Shown here piece by piece: positions 35,828 to 48,121 of a DNA stretch of 64,000 nucleotides. Numbering within the stretch: position 1 is the first letter of the stretch; the number at the start of each line of letters is the position of its first letter. A program made the position numbers and the translations under genes. A model generated the notes under the pieces. That model was not told where the DNA came from. It was given only the letters and a program-made list of their open reading frames with translations, and did no database searches. This DNA is from Coprinellus micaceus (lineage: Eukaryota > Basidiomycota > Agaricomycetes > Agaricales > Psathyrellaceae), in assembly GCA_951394405.1 (NCBI GenBank), contig OX596334.1, forward strand, positions 2,666,001-2,730,000, written 5' to 3'.

Positions 35828-36807
35828 ACTCCCAAGGCGCCCCCCCGCAGGCAAATCGGCAGCCATCATTTGGCACGCAGCCTTCAAGCTGATTCCATTC
35901 CCCAGCTAGTATTGTCCCGCCTTAAGGCTCGTTATTTGTTCTACTCCTTCTCGATGACATCATTTCCTAGTCTGTGTACGTAGATACTTCCCAGCATTGA
36001 ACAATACCATCGCGAGCGCTTATTCCTGCGATCCGTGTAACTAACTCCGAACTGAGCGGGGTGAATTCTGCTGAGCTTCGGACTGCCGTGTGGCATGTGC
36101 ATTCGGCTCCGCCCCCTTGAATCGGCACACTTCTGCTTCTGTTCAACTTCAGTGCTTTGCGGCCTTTTGCTGGCGTTTAGAGGGTGTTAGACCAGACCAA
36201 ACCTACGAGATCTCGCCGATTCAGGTCTCCGGCACGCTGGCAAAGCTTGAGCGCTTGAGCCCGGGCGATGCCAGTGCGTCGCAGTGGACTATGAACCTCC
36301 CTAACTCACCTTCGAAGTTCTCGCCGCATAGTAGCGCCCCCGTCCTTCGCGTCTCGGTCCTGAACCCTTTCCTAATTATCCTGAACTCGATGTTTCTCTT
36401 GACGCTTGAACTTAAGGTATGTCGGGCCGAATCCTTGATCAACGACAAGACTCGAGCATGCCATCATTCTTGCAATGGGCCACCAACCGCCCCCAGGACC
36501 CCAGTGCGGTCCGACAACCCATGCATTGGCTTACTTAGCGAGGGTACGAGGGCCGAGGCTGATGAGGAAGGGTCTCATGCGATGCATTTCCTTGCATTTC
36601 TAGGTACAGAATAACCTCGAGGTAGTTCTGACCCGGCCGCCCCTCGCCCCACTGGATCCGACGCGACATATATTTAGGGTTTTGGGGGTTAAGGCTCTCC
36701 ACACGCACACACTTTCCTCTTTACTCCAGCCCCCCTCAGGTGTTAGTGGGAGTTAGTGAGGCTAGGTCCTCTGGAACTAGGGAGTTGCTGAACATCGATC
36801 CGATCCA
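35828..36807. other. Intergenic, about 1.0 kb
   Basis: A plus frame at 36090-36614 is open but not recognisably coding. The rest is the promoter of the transporter gene. A short AT-rich patch is at about 36665-36690. Confidence 0.4.
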
Positions 36808-38572
36808 ATGTTCTCCGTCGGCGCGCTCATATGGATCTCGTTCCGCCCCCTGTTGCGATTGTACGTGCTCCCTGATTTCACTAGTGTCGCGATACATTCT
36901 GCTTATTTCTTCTCGATCTTGGGATCCCAGGGCAATTGGGGCTGCGAGTGGCTTCATTATTACAAAGATGGATATGTTTCCACCTGTGGCAGCTCGAGGA
37001 GCGAGTCAGATCATTTTGAACGTGACGACCCCGGCCCTCCTCTTTTCGAAAATCGTGCCTGCGTTTAATGCAGACAACATCCGGGTTTTTGGTATGTCGA
37101 GAACGAATCGCTTCTTCTGATTGTCTCGCTCACATTTTCGTTGCGCAGGGCCTCTCCTACTCGTGTCCATAACCTATGAAATACTAGGAATCGCGTTAGC
37201 TTGGGTCGTGAAGCAATTCTTTTGGGTTCCCCACCGTTTTCGCCATGGGATACTGGTCGCGGGAGGATGGAATAATGTGGGGGATATACGTACGCTCCCC
37301 CAACTCCTGTCTGCACGCAACCCAATGACAATGGTTTCCCCTTTCTCCAGCAATATCCGTGATAATGAGTGTGACCGGGATGTCACCATTCAAAGGGACG
37401 GAGGACCAGAACCTCTCAGTCGCCTACATCTCAATATTTCTCCTCGTCTTCATCGTCACGCTCTTCCCCATGGGGTCACATCGCTGGGTAGCCATGGACT
37501 TTGTCGGTCCTGATGTCGAAACCTGCGACGTGAAGGAGGCCATCCGGGAGAAGCGACGTAGAATGTTGTTCATGAAGACTCGTCCTGTCCATTCCGGAGA
37601 TCCAGAAAAGAGTAGTGGAAACCAAGAAGTAGAGGTAAATGAAAAGGTTGACCAAAGTCTTGGGGAGGGGGGCGACGGTACAGGTCGTGTAGAGGAGTCG
37701 CTTCCAAGGCTGCGATTGAACAATATCCTGGACGACTCTGAAACGATTATTCCGTTTTCTGATCAGGCGGACGAAACGGTCATCGAAGTGTCATCGCCAA
37801 GGATTAGCTTGAACGACATCTCTTCTCCCTTCGCTCCTCCGAACAAACCCAGACCTTCCAAAGAACTCCAAGTCGAAGACACACCCCCAGAGTCCATATC
37901 CTTTCAGCAGCAAGCCCTCACCCGCACGCAAATCTTCAAAGCCCGTCTCAAGACCTTCTTCCAATCCCTCCTCACTGCGCCGTCCATCGCCATCTTCATC
38001 TCCTTCCCCATAGCCCTTATACCCAAACTCAAAGCCCTTTTCATCACTGTCGACGGGGTTAACATGCCCTCCGCACCAGATGGTCAGCCCCCCCTCGCCT
38101 TCATCATGGATGCAGCCACTTTCATTGGGGCGGCATCTGTTCCCCTGGGTTTGATCTGCCTAGGGTCCGCACTGGCCCGCCTCAAGATCCCATTGAACAA
38201 GTGGAAGTCACTCCCCGTTGGTGCGATCTCTTCGTTAGCCATAGGTAAATTGCTCTTGATGCCTGTGCTCGGTGTCCTCATCGTCAAGGGCCTCGTGCAT
38301 GGCGGCCTCATTCCGGAGGAGGACAAGGTCCTCCAATTTGTATGCATGTGAGTTATCTCCCTTTCCCAGCTGGATGCCGGTGCTGAAGCTACTCGGGCGA
38401 CTTCAGATTCTGCGCGTGTTTACCCACCGCAACGACCCAAGTATACCTCACTCAGGTATATAATGCTGAAGGAGATGCGCAACATCTCTCCGCGTTCCTG
38501 ATCCCCCAATACATTCTCATGTTCATCTCAATGGTCGCTTTGACGGCCTATACTCTCAACTCCATCTTTTAG
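36808..38572 (+). CDS. Auxin efflux carrier (AEC) family transporter
   Basis: Exons 36808..36860, 36931..37091, 37149..37289, 37351..38347, 38407..38572; 505 aa. Two membrane bundles flank a long hydrophilic loop (about residues 160-320). Family sequences: MFSVGALIWISFRPLLRLAI, FPPVAARGASQIILNVTTPA with LLFSKIVPAF, GILVAGGWNNVGDIPISVIM, and in the C-terminal bundle GAASVPLGLICLGSALARL and FCACLPTATTQVYLTQ. Fungal AEC proteins are plasma-membrane or ER transporters of largely unknown substrate (yeast Ecm3 and YNL095C are relatives). The long acidic loop is usual for the fungal clade. Confidence 0.93.
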
Positions 38573-38957
38573 ACAGATCTTGCATGTGTATCGTTTCTTT
38601 TCTCTGGTTTACTTGTATGTCGGGCAGGTTTAGAACAGCGAGTTCATAGACTTTAGACGCTCAGCGCTTGAATACACGTCAATATAAGTGTGCCATCAGT
38701 GGTCATGGCTTTCGTGTTGGCCTGGGTGGGGTCGAGGCTACCAACGGTGCTTGTTGCGCGTCATACCGGGGTGATTGTGAGTGGGCAGCGCGCATACGAA
38801 GGAAGGGTACGGGGGCAGCTGGAGCACCGAGGCAAGGCCTCTAGGTGAAGGCAGAAATATGAAACTCCGTTAGCATTAGTCTAGTACATAATAACAAGAC
38901 GTAATAATGTTCCCTCCCCAACCTCACAGTCTCTTCCGTTCGTATGGTAAGAGAGCT
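38573..38957. other. Convergent 3' region
   Basis: 3' flanks of the AEC transporter and cytochrome c1 genes. Nothing else recognised. Confidence 0.4.
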
Positions 38958-40228
38958 CTAATGCGTCTTGTCAACCGGAGGATTGTAGACTATGCAAAAT
39001 CGAATGAGCAATCGACACGAGGGTACAGCAATCAAATACACATACCGATTTTCCGGTTCTTAATGGTGTTCCATTTGAAGCGCTTGACGTAAAGGGAAAG
39101 CGCGAAGAGGGTGGAAAAGATGATGACGGCCTTGAGACCGGTCTTCTTCCTCTCGTCGTGCTCAGGCTCAGCGGCCCAGCTCAGGAACTCGACGACGTCC
39201 TTGGCCATCTGGGAGGTGGTGGCAGGGGTACCGTCTTCGAACTCGACCAAGCCGTCGAACAAAACACGGGCCATGGAGATGGCACCACCGGGGAAGTAGG
39301 GGTTGTAGTTCATGCCCTCACGAATCTCAACACCAGCTGGGGGGTCGATGTAGCCAGTGAGGAGGGAGAAGATGTAGTCCTGGATAGATTAAGATAATAA
39401 GCGCGTGACGGGTTCCATTCGAGTAACACAACTCACAGGTCCACCGTGACGAGCCTTCACAATCAAACTGAGGTCGGGAGGGTAAGCACCACCGTTGCTC
39501 GAACGGGCAGCCTCCTCGTTGGGGTAGGGAGCGGGCATGTAGTCGGCGAGCTTTCCGGGACGCTGGAACATCTCGCCCTCGGAGTTGGGGCCGTCGGTGT
39601 ACTCAACCTCTTCGGCCATGGCACGGGCTTCGTCTGCACTGTGGGAGACGCCGACCAGGTTACGCCAGGCGATACGGTCGAGGGAGTGGCAGGCTGCGCA
39701 GACTTCACGGTACACTTGGTATCCTCGCCGGATGCTATGCGGAAGGAGGGTGAGCCGGGTCAAGCGGATGCACGGACGACGCGGCGTGACGGACTCACCT
39801 GGCGTGGTCAAAGGTATCGAGTATGCCCTTGTGAGGCCATGGGTATGCAGCAGGGTGGAGGCCCTCGTCGCTGAGATGGCTGGCGTGGACTTCGCCGATA
39901 AACGGAAGGGTGCCGTAGAGTTGGGTGTACCAGGCGAGGGTGCCAGCGGCGACGAGGGAGGCGGAGGCGAGGGTCGCGCGGGAGTTCACAACGGACTGGA
40001 GGGGGTTCGTCATTGGCAGTGCCGGGGAGGAGGGAAAGGGAACGTACCTCGAAGGCGGAGGAGGCATTCGACGAGGCGAAACGAACCTGGAAGAGGGAGC
40101 ACGGTGAGCAGGACAGGCGGGGGACGTTGGGGACGACGACGAGGACGCACGTTGGAGGCGCGAGGGGCGTTGCGGGCAGCAGCGAAGGCGGCATTCCTGA
40201 AGGCTCCCGCAGACAGCCTGGACAGCAT
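38958..40228 (-). CDS. CYT1: Cytochrome c1, complex III
   Basis: Exons complement(38958..38989, 39046..39379, 39437..39734, 39799..39995, 40048..40086, 40151..40228), 325 aa. The subunit carries electrons from the Rieske protein to cytochrome c in the inner membrane. Mitochondrial presequence [20 protein letters not shown]; a hydrophobic sorting segment ([17 protein letters not shown]); haem-binding CAACH in [19 protein letters not shown]; the second haem-ligand region around [20 protein letters not shown]; a C-terminal anchor ending [12 protein letters not shown]; and the terminal [13 protein letters not shown] supplied by an 11-codon last exon. It lies head-to-tail with SEC53. Confidence 0.97.
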
Positions 40229-40391
40229 TTTGGAGGTGGAATGCGGGAGAGAACGAGTTTTGGGCGGCGTCACGCGTGCGGCGGGATGAATCGGAAATTT
40301 CCACAGCCCAATCACATCCACCCTATTGCCCGTGGGAACCGGCACACTGCTCATAATCCCGGCTCTGCTATTGGCATGGGCGCTAATTCTA

Positions 40392-41440
40392 CTACAACGA
40401 GAACAGGTCCTTCAGCTGCCTCATCGTGTCCTCTGGATTCGCCACAGCGTGCCCAATCGTGCGCGGGTCGCTGTAGATCTCGTAGTCGTTGCCCCCCTTG
40501 TACGTCTTGTCTCCGAAGAAGTGGATCTCCGTGAATCCTTCGTCTGCAACCCGGCCCAGCGCAAACGTCTTGTCCCACCCGTTGGGGAACACGTCGAACG
40601 AAATCTGTCCTCCAATCGAGAACGTCAGCCCGTAGTCTGGAAACTTCTCCCGCAACACCTCCACCATCTTCGCCCGCACCTGGGCTCCCTGTGCAGTGGT
40701 CGGCATCCTCCAGAGCAACTTGAACAAGACCCATACCTTGTCGTACTGTTCAAACTCGATACGTTCTTGAATCCTGCAGAGTGTGGTTCGGCGGTGCGTT
40801 CAAGAAGGATACGGGAGCACTCACGTCGCGTTACGGCCAATAGGGCTAACATTGATCATGCCCCTTCGGAATTCCACGAACGTTCCACTGCCAAATGCTC
40901 AACCCAACGTCAACCGTAGAGAGGAACGGAGCTTACCGTTTGATTGGGACGTCCAGGTCGGCAATGTAATGGAGGATAAAGCTGACCAGCTTCTTGTATC
41001 GCTCTTCACCAACGAACTGGATGAATGACTGTCCAGGAAGTGGTTGGCCGTGCTTGAACGCAGTCAAGCCGTTCTCCGCGAAAGCGAAGTCGAAGTCGTC
41101 GAGAACTGTGGGTTGTGAGTCCCGCCTCAGCACTTCATATCGCCTGGGGATCGTCATGCCAGGAGTACGCACCATTATTGTGGCCGCGTTGAAGTTGCTC
41201 AGTGATCTTGACAAGATCGGACCCACCCACGAAACCGATAACACACTTCTTGCGCAGGGCTCGCAGAGTCTCATGCACCTCAGGAGATGCCGACTGTGGA
41301 GGATGGGATCAGTGACTATCGCGCCGAGGATGTGGGCAACGTAGACTTGCCTGGCGAGCAAGGGACAGTGTCCCATCGACATCGAAGAGGCAGAGGGTCT
41401 TTCCCAGCGGTCTGTCGGAGAAAGGGGTTGGGGCCGTCAT
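40392..41440 (-). CDS. SEC53: Phosphomannomutase
   Basis: Exons complement(40392..40688, 40737..40773, 40825..40887, 40937..41105, 41173..41293, 41351..41440), 258 aa, canonical length. It converts mannose-6-phosphate to mannose-1-phosphate for GDP-mannose and glycosylation, in the cytosol. HAD-type catalytic motif [11 protein letters not shown]; then [67 protein letters not shown] and [18 protein letters not shown]. The first intron uses a GC donor (CAG|GCAAGT), fixed by the conserved protein on both sides. There is a divergent promoter with the HVA1-like gene. Confidence 0.97.
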
Positions 41441-42036
41441 GGTAAGCGTTCAATCTCGCCAACCGGACTCGCTGCGCGTTCGGCGACACGCACGAATGGG
41501 AGATCTATCCGCATTTGGTGTCGATGCCCCTAAGGCAGGCATCTCGATCAATGTGCACTTGTTCTGCTCGCGATCGATTTTGTCTACCAAGACGGGGAGT
41601 TGGGAGGCCGATATGAGAGCTCTAGGAGTGCTGAATTTCGAAGTATGTGGCTACAGCTTCCCCCCCCCTCAGGTCCCAGTCGTTTCCAGCAGCCTTCACC
41701 CCAAACGGAATGTGAGATTAAATACACTTTGAATGGCTGCACTGACCTTACTTTCCCTCGAGCTCGCGCCCTGATGTGGACGATACGGGATCCTGTCGAT
41801 CGCAGGTTCGCGAGCGGTGAGTTAGGCGGTGACCTTCCTGCGAAACAGTGGCTCCTAGCTCCTTACACAAGACATGGGAGCGTTCGCACGTCATCACGGC
41901 CGTTGACTTGATTCTGAGACCACTCCTATCCCAGGATATAAAGTCGCCTTCAAATCGTGTTCAACCTTCCAAGCCAGATAACATTTAATTCCACTTCCAC
42001 TTCCTATAATCCACCCGTCACCAAATTTCCATCGCC
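41441..42036. promoter_or_regulatory. Divergent promoter, SEC53 / HVA1-like
   Basis: 596 bp. A TATAAAG at about 41937 lies about 100 bp upstream of the plus-strand ATG. No comparable element was seen toward SEC53. Confidence 0.5.
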
Positions 42037-42385
42037 ATGGCACCTCAATTCAAGGTTGGAGAGACCGTCCGCTACAAGCCAGTCGGTGGTACGTAGCGCC
42101 TCTAGATCCGTTCTCTTTCACCTCCTCGACTGACTGGCTTGCCTCTCAGGTCGCGGCTCAAACACCAACGAGTCCACTGGTACCATCCGCAACTGCCTGA
42201 CCGAACCTGGTCGTCAGGCTGACAAAAATGTCAACGCCAGCGAGGACGATCCCCGTTATGAGGTACGTTCTTCAGGTTGGGCCCTGTGTTCTTCCTAGCT
42301 GAATGACACCTACCGCTAGGTTGAGAACACCAACACTGGGAAACTCACTAGCGTTTACGAGCAGAATATTCTCGGCAAGGCCTAG
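42037..42385 (+). CDS. Small HVA1/Tudor-like protein (DUF2945)
   Basis: Exons 42037..42088, 42150..42262, 42320..42385; 76 aa. FKVGETVRYKPVGG, a middle TGTIRN strand, NASEDDPRYEVEN and TGKLTSVYEQNILGKA match the small SH3/Tudor-like domain named after the Cryptococcus hypervirulence-associated protein (HVA1_TUDOR). Homologues in bacteria and fungi are short and of uncertain role, often stress-induced. The TATA box and short mRNA suggest high inducible expression. Each intron is GT-AG and phase-consistent. Confidence 0.85.
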
Positions 42386-42713
42386 ATGCATCAGTTGCAG
42401 ACAAAAGCCATTCAAGACCAAAACCCTACCCCGAGACTGAAGTTATACTGTTATGGGGTTGTATTATAGTGTAGCATTGTCCGCTTGATATGAACGATAA
42501 AATTGTACACTTTTGGGCATCCAAAGAGACAAAGGGCAGACGAAAGACGCGTTTCAGGATGCAAGTCAGACGCGTGAATTGATGAGTTGATGAGTAATCA
42601 GGTGACAGCGCGTCGAACCTCCACTGGCAAGCAAGTTCTAAATTGCTCTCTTCCACAACACCGACTACCGCGACTAGACAGAGGCCTCACGTCTTCAGAA
42701 CTCGCCAAACTTC
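42386..42713. other. Intergenic, 328 bp
   Basis: 3' flank of the HVA1-like gene and promoter of POL3. It contains ACGCGT or CGCGTC-type hexamers near 42546-42552 and 42570-42576 (GACGCGTTTC, AGACGCGTGA). These resemble MCB cell-cycle boxes and sit 140-170 bp upstream of a replication gene. Confidence 0.45.
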
Positions 42714-45700
42714 ATGCCTCCCATCACAGACGAAAATGCGCCTATTGGTCGGACACGGTTAGTGGCAAGAGCGCGGATCGAACGCGTCGCTGACCACCGC
42801 GTGTTTCCAGGAAATCTACCGCGCCAGCAGACTCACAACCAGCTGCGAAGAGGCTAAAGACTGGCGCAGCGTTCTCTAACACGCAATCAATCGATTCTCA
42901 GCCATCCTTTGCAGATGTTCTGGAGCGGCTACACAAGGACGCAAATGGAGCTGAAGGTGCGCCGTGTCCTAGAGTGTTGCTTGGACCAGAATACTCAAGA
43001 CGCTCAACAATAATACAGCGACTGTGGAGGGAGGTGCAGATAGCTGGTCGCGCCCGCCATTACGGAAAATCAACCCCAAGAAAGACACCATAATATTCCA
43101 ACAGATTGACGTGGAGAACTCGACGGACTACTCACAAGGTGGCATGACGCTCAGGATGTTTGGCGTGACAGAGGTGCGTGGTGCCTCTTCGCGTGTGTGC
43201 TTGGTCCTGACTCGTGTTTTAGGACGGCCACAGTGTGCTGGCGAGTATCACAGAGTTCCTGCCCTACTTCTACATCGCGGTGCCCCGAGGTTTCACAAAC
43301 GAGGATATCGAGCCATTCAGGGCACATCTCAATGTGAGCGCCCATGGACCTCCCGCTGTATCGCTGGGCTAAAATATTTGCTGTACAGACGGTCAACCCG
43401 GGCAATAACCTAGTGAAGAAGATCGAGAAGGTCAGCAAGAGGACGCTATGGGGTTACCTGGGCGATGATTGGACACCATTCCTCAAAATCACAGCTAGTG
43501 AACCGAAGGATATTCCCAAAGTTCGAGATGAGTACCTTTCGTACTACTTACACTAACCCAGCGCTTATCCTTCCCGGCTATCCACGGGTGTTCGAGAGGG
43601 GAGAATGTTCCTTCCAGGATTTGTTCGGGGGTATCGTAGCGACATTCGAGAGCAACATTGTATATCCTCTGCGCTTCATGATTGACAGAGATGTGCGTAT
43701 TCCCCTGGCCTACTAGGCTACTGGCTCTAGCTCATCCCGCTTAGGTGGTTGGTATGAATTGGATTGAAGTTCCAGCTGGTAAATATACCTTGGTCGATGG
43801 ACCGAAGAAGAAAACGACATGTCAAATCGAGATCGACGTCCCGTAAGTTGTTCATTTTATGCAGAATGCCTTGGCCTTACATACAACCTTCAGGTACCAT
43901 GCTTTCATTTCGCATGCACCAGACGGGGATTGGTCAAAGATTGCGCCTCTTCGAATCCTCAGCTTCGATATTGAATGCGCTGGTCGGAAAGGTATCTTCC
44001 CCGAACCCGGCGTGGACCCAGTTATTCAAATTGCCAACATGGTAACACGGCAAGGTGCGCCCACTCGAAAGACTGACCATAACACCTGTTGATTTTGGAC
44101 CAAATTCTAGGCGAAAGCCAGCCATTCATCCGCAACGTCTTCACGCTGAACACATGTTCGCATATCGTCGGTTCCCAGGTTCTTTCATTTCAAGACGAGG
44201 ACAAGATGCTGCTGGCGTGGCGAGACTTCGTTGAAGAGGTCGATCCGGACGTCATCATTGGATATAACATTTCCAACTTCGATTTCCCGTACCTCATGGA
44301 CCGAGCGAAGACCCTCAAAATCCCCAAGTTCCCGTATCTCGGCCGATTCAGGAGTGAGCGAGGGAACATAGCCGCTTACTTCTCAGTATTGACAAGGGGT
44401 GTATCCAGATGTCAAGACGGAGGTCAAGAACACGCACTTTTCCTCGAAAGCCTTTGGTCAGCGCGACTCGAAAGAGACGACGGTAGATGGTCGGTTGCAG
44501 CTGGATATCTTGCAGTTCATGCAACGCGAACACAAACTGCGCAGCTACTCCCTGAACTCCGTTTGCGCGCAGTTCCTTGGAGAGCAAAAGGAAGACGTGC
44601 ACCACTCGGTTATTACAGACCTGCAGAACGGCACCCCTGAATCGAGGCGGCGTTTGGCCATCTACTGTTTGAAGGTGCGCACCCACTCCTCATTGTCAGC
44701 GGTCGGGGATTTACCCGGAGCCAGGATGCATACCTTCCACAACGGCTAATGGACAAGCTCATGTGTTTCGTCAACTACACTGAGATGTCCCGTGTGACGG
44801 GTGTCCCCTTCAACTTTCTTCTTTCCCGTGGGCAATCTATCAAGGTTTTGTCGCAACTGTACCGCAAAGCGAATTCGGAAGGATATGTTATCCCTTCGAT
44901 GAAGGGCGAAGGTGAGTTGGTCTCGCTGCGCTCATGATAGTTTTTCTAAACTCTGCTTCTAGGCACGGACGAGCAGTATGAGGGAGCTACAGTTATTGAA
45001 CCGAAGAAGGGCTACTACGACGTACCTATCGCAACATTGGATTTCGCCTCGCTATACCCTTCTATCATGATGGCGCATAATCTGTGCTACACGACTCTGC
45101 TCGAGAAGGCCACCATCGATAGGTTGTCTCTTGTGAAGGACGTGGACTATATCCAGACGCCGAATAACGGTAAGGCAAACTTGGTTCGTCCGGATATGGG
45201 GTTGATGGAAGGATCCCGTAGATTTCTTCGCGAAACAGAATAAGCGGAAAGGTCTGCTGCCTATCATTCTCGAAGACCTCCTCTCAGCACGAAAGCGGGC
45301 CAAGGCGGATCTAAAGAAGGAGAAGGACCCGTTCAAGAAAGCCGTGCTGGATGGTCGACAGCTGGCCTTGAAGGTGAGTATCCTCGCCTAGCTTTTGGTA
45401 TGTCCCGGATGCTAAGATGGGCGGCTCCATAGATCAGCGCGAATTCCGTGTACGGTTTTACGGGCGCTACTGTTGGAAAGCTTCCCTGTCTCGCTATATC
45501 GTCAAGTGTCACAGCGTATGGTCGTCAGATGATTGAACGGACCAAACAGGTACGTAGGGTTGCCTACCACCTGTTCGTATCCCATTCGCTGACCCGTCGC
45601 TATAGGAAGTCGAAGCCGAGTACTCCATCGCTAACGGCAGGGAACACGATGCTGAGGTTGTTTACGGTGATACTGATTCCGTCATGGTGCGATTTGGGCC

Positions 45701-47055
45701 AACGAAGCTGGAGCAGGTTATGGCTCTTGGCCAGGAAGCAGCGGCGTTCGTCACCACGAAATTTGTGAATCCTATCAAGTTGGAGTTCGAGAAGGTGTAC
45801 TACCCGTATCTGCTCATCAACAAGAAGCGATACGCTGGGCTGTACTGGACAAAGCCGGAAAAGTGGGATAAGATGGACTCGAAGGGTATTGAGGTGTGTC
45901 TCGATTTCCCTTGTAAGGCGTGAAGGCTCTGAAACCTTGTTGGTGGTAGACCGTCCGCCGAGACAACTGTCGGCTTGTATCAACGGTCATTGAGACTTGC
46001 TTGCACAAGATGCTGATTGACAGGGATGTCAGAGGTGCGGAAGAGTGAGTATAGCTCCGTCTGTCGTTCGTAGAAGCGTCGCTGATTTATTCTTTCCAGC
46101 TATGTCAAGCAGACCATCGCAGATCTATTGCAGAACAAGGTTGATATGTCGCAGCTCGTGATCACCAAGGCTCTTGCCAAGGCGGATTACGCTGGTAAAC
46201 AAGCCCACGTCGAATTAGCCGAACGCATGAGGCAACGAGACGCTGGTTCTGCGCCTGCTGTTGGAGATCGTGTTGCATATGTCATTATCAAGGGCATCAA
46301 AGGTACTCGTACACTCCACAGCGCTCTGAGCTATGTCTTACCATGCCCTTCAGGTGCCGCCGCTTACGAGAAGTCTGAAGATCCCCTTTATGTCCTGGAC
46401 AACAACCTTCCTATCGATACTAAGTATTACCTGGAGAATCAACTTTCGAAACCCCTCATGCGTATCTTCGAGCCTATTCTTGGCGAGAAGTCTCAGTCAC
46501 TCCGTGAGTTCTTGAAAGACTACATGTTGCCCCTCCACTAATATGGCATGGTCGTACAGTTTCTGGGGACCACACGCGTACCATTCAGATCGCAACGCCG
46601 ACTGTTAACCATGGGCTTATGAAATATACGGTCAAACAGGCTACGTGCATGGGCTGTAAGACTTTTCTGAAGTCGACAAACAGCGTCAAGAGTACGCTCC
46701 TATCGCTTCTTCCTCACGCCAGACCTCTTGCTGATACTCGTGCTACAGACGGCGCAGTGTGTAACAAGTGCCGCCCGAGACTGGTAGAGCTGCACCAGAA
46801 GCAGGTTCTTAACGCTTCAGCCTTGCAAGTCAGATTCGCGAGGTTGTGGACGCAATGCCAGCGGTGCCAGGGCTCATTGCACCAGGTGCGCGCCATCGCT
46901 TGCCCATTTCAAGGTCCCTACTCACCATTTGCCTTTTCCAGGATGTCCTGTGTTCGAGTAAAGATTGTCCCATCTTTTACATGCGGAAGAAGGCGCAAAA
47001 GGACGTGGAGGATGCAAATACGACGTTGGAGCGTTTTGATCATGAGGCGTGGTGA
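42714..47055 (+). CDS. POL3: DNA polymerase delta catalytic subunit
   Basis: 21 exons: 42714..42757, 42811..42956, 43019..43173, 43223..43333, 43389..43531, 43599..43692, 43745..43842, 43894..44054, 44111..44353, 44409..44674, 44725..44911, 44963..45169, 45222..45373, 45433..45549, 45606..45893, 45950..46044, 46100..46302, 46354..46503, 46560..46691, 46749..46885, 46942..47055; 1080 aa (yeast 1097). It is the replicative B-family polymerase for the lagging strand. Exonuclease motifs: FDIEC and [10 protein letters not shown]. Polymerase motifs: [10 protein letters not shown] (A), [11 protein letters not shown] (B), YGDTDSVM (C), [10 protein letters not shown]. The C-terminal CysA (CMGC, CNKC) and CysB (CQRC, then C-x4-C) metal sites are complete; CysB holds the Fe-S cluster that binds Pol31. 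The junction between 43531 and 43599 is the least certain. Confidence 0.97.
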
Positions 47056-48121
47056 ATGAATGGCGGTTCTTCGTCCTCCTCTTCTCTTAGACTACTTTAT
47101 ATGTTTACGCATAGTATGATGGCTACCTTCCTGTATTCTTAGGCTTGTATAATATGATGTCGCCATAACCCGCCGTCCGCATTGGCAAATGCGGTCAGCG
47201 CGCCTAAATAAGCGCCCCCCACTGCGCTTCCGACCCTGCCTTCATTCCGGCACCCGTCTTTCATATACCCTCATGTGCCGACACAGGTCGAGCCGGATGA
47301 GCGACGGTTATTCTCGCGTTGAGAGCCGGAAATCGGGTCACTCATTCGGCCTGAGGTCACCACCCCAATTCAGGAAATGCCCTACCTAGACCTCCTGCTG
47401 GTCAAAGATCGAAAGATCATCAGTGTCGGGGCACAAATGTGTTCATGAAACGCATGGATTATCGAAAAGCAAATTTAACGAAGTGTCTGCAATACATACT
47501 CAATAACATACGCCTTCTCTCCCACTCCACTCCAGCAGCATCTGGACGAATCCACCTCGAGAAGCCCAGACGAAGGGTTTTTTTTTGCCAACCAACTTCC
47601 ATCCTAACGACGAGCTGAGCATACCGATAATAATACTTCTCACCTTTGGCTTGGACTTCGCGTCGATGGGTGTTCAGTAGGCCCGACAGGCTCCCTCCGT
47701 CTTGCACCGCACTGTGGGAACTACCACCACCGCTCTCTCTCTCTCTCTCTCCTCCATCACCACATCCACCTCGTATATCGCCCTGAAGCAACCGGTAAAT
47801 TTCGCGCGGAGGGTCCCGGAGGCAGCATCCACAACACACAAGGCCGCAAGCCCATCCTGTATGGGCGAGGGCGCTTAGCGGAGTGGACCTGACGTTGACG
47901 CGGCGAAAGGCAAGAGACATGGGGAGGCCGAAGTGGCCTCAGCAACAAATTAAGGATAGCCAAAGAGAAAAATAGGAGTGCTGCATGGCGATAACGTATC
48001 TTGAGGGGAGTGAAAATGGTGTGAGCGAGCGGTAGACCTGAATGAGAAGCCGAGATGCGTGCGACGATGAAGGAAGGAGATGGCATGGGGAACGAGTGAT
48101 GGCAAGGACGAATGGTCGGCA
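47056..48121. other. Convergent 3' region, 1.1 kb
   Basis: Between the ends of POL3 and THP3. It holds a CT-dinucleotide microsatellite (about 47733-47751) and a T tract near 47578-47586. The minus frame at 47459-47920 (153 codons) has compositional bias only and no recognisable family, so I do not call it. Confidence 0.45.

Noticed and set aside
36090..36614. 174-codon plus-strand open frame
   Set aside because: No recognisable domain or hydrophobic pattern and no sensible splice links; likely chance.
47459..47920. 153-codon minus-strand open frame
   Set aside because: Spans a CT microsatellite and shows no conserved segment or splice partners; treated as 3' flank.
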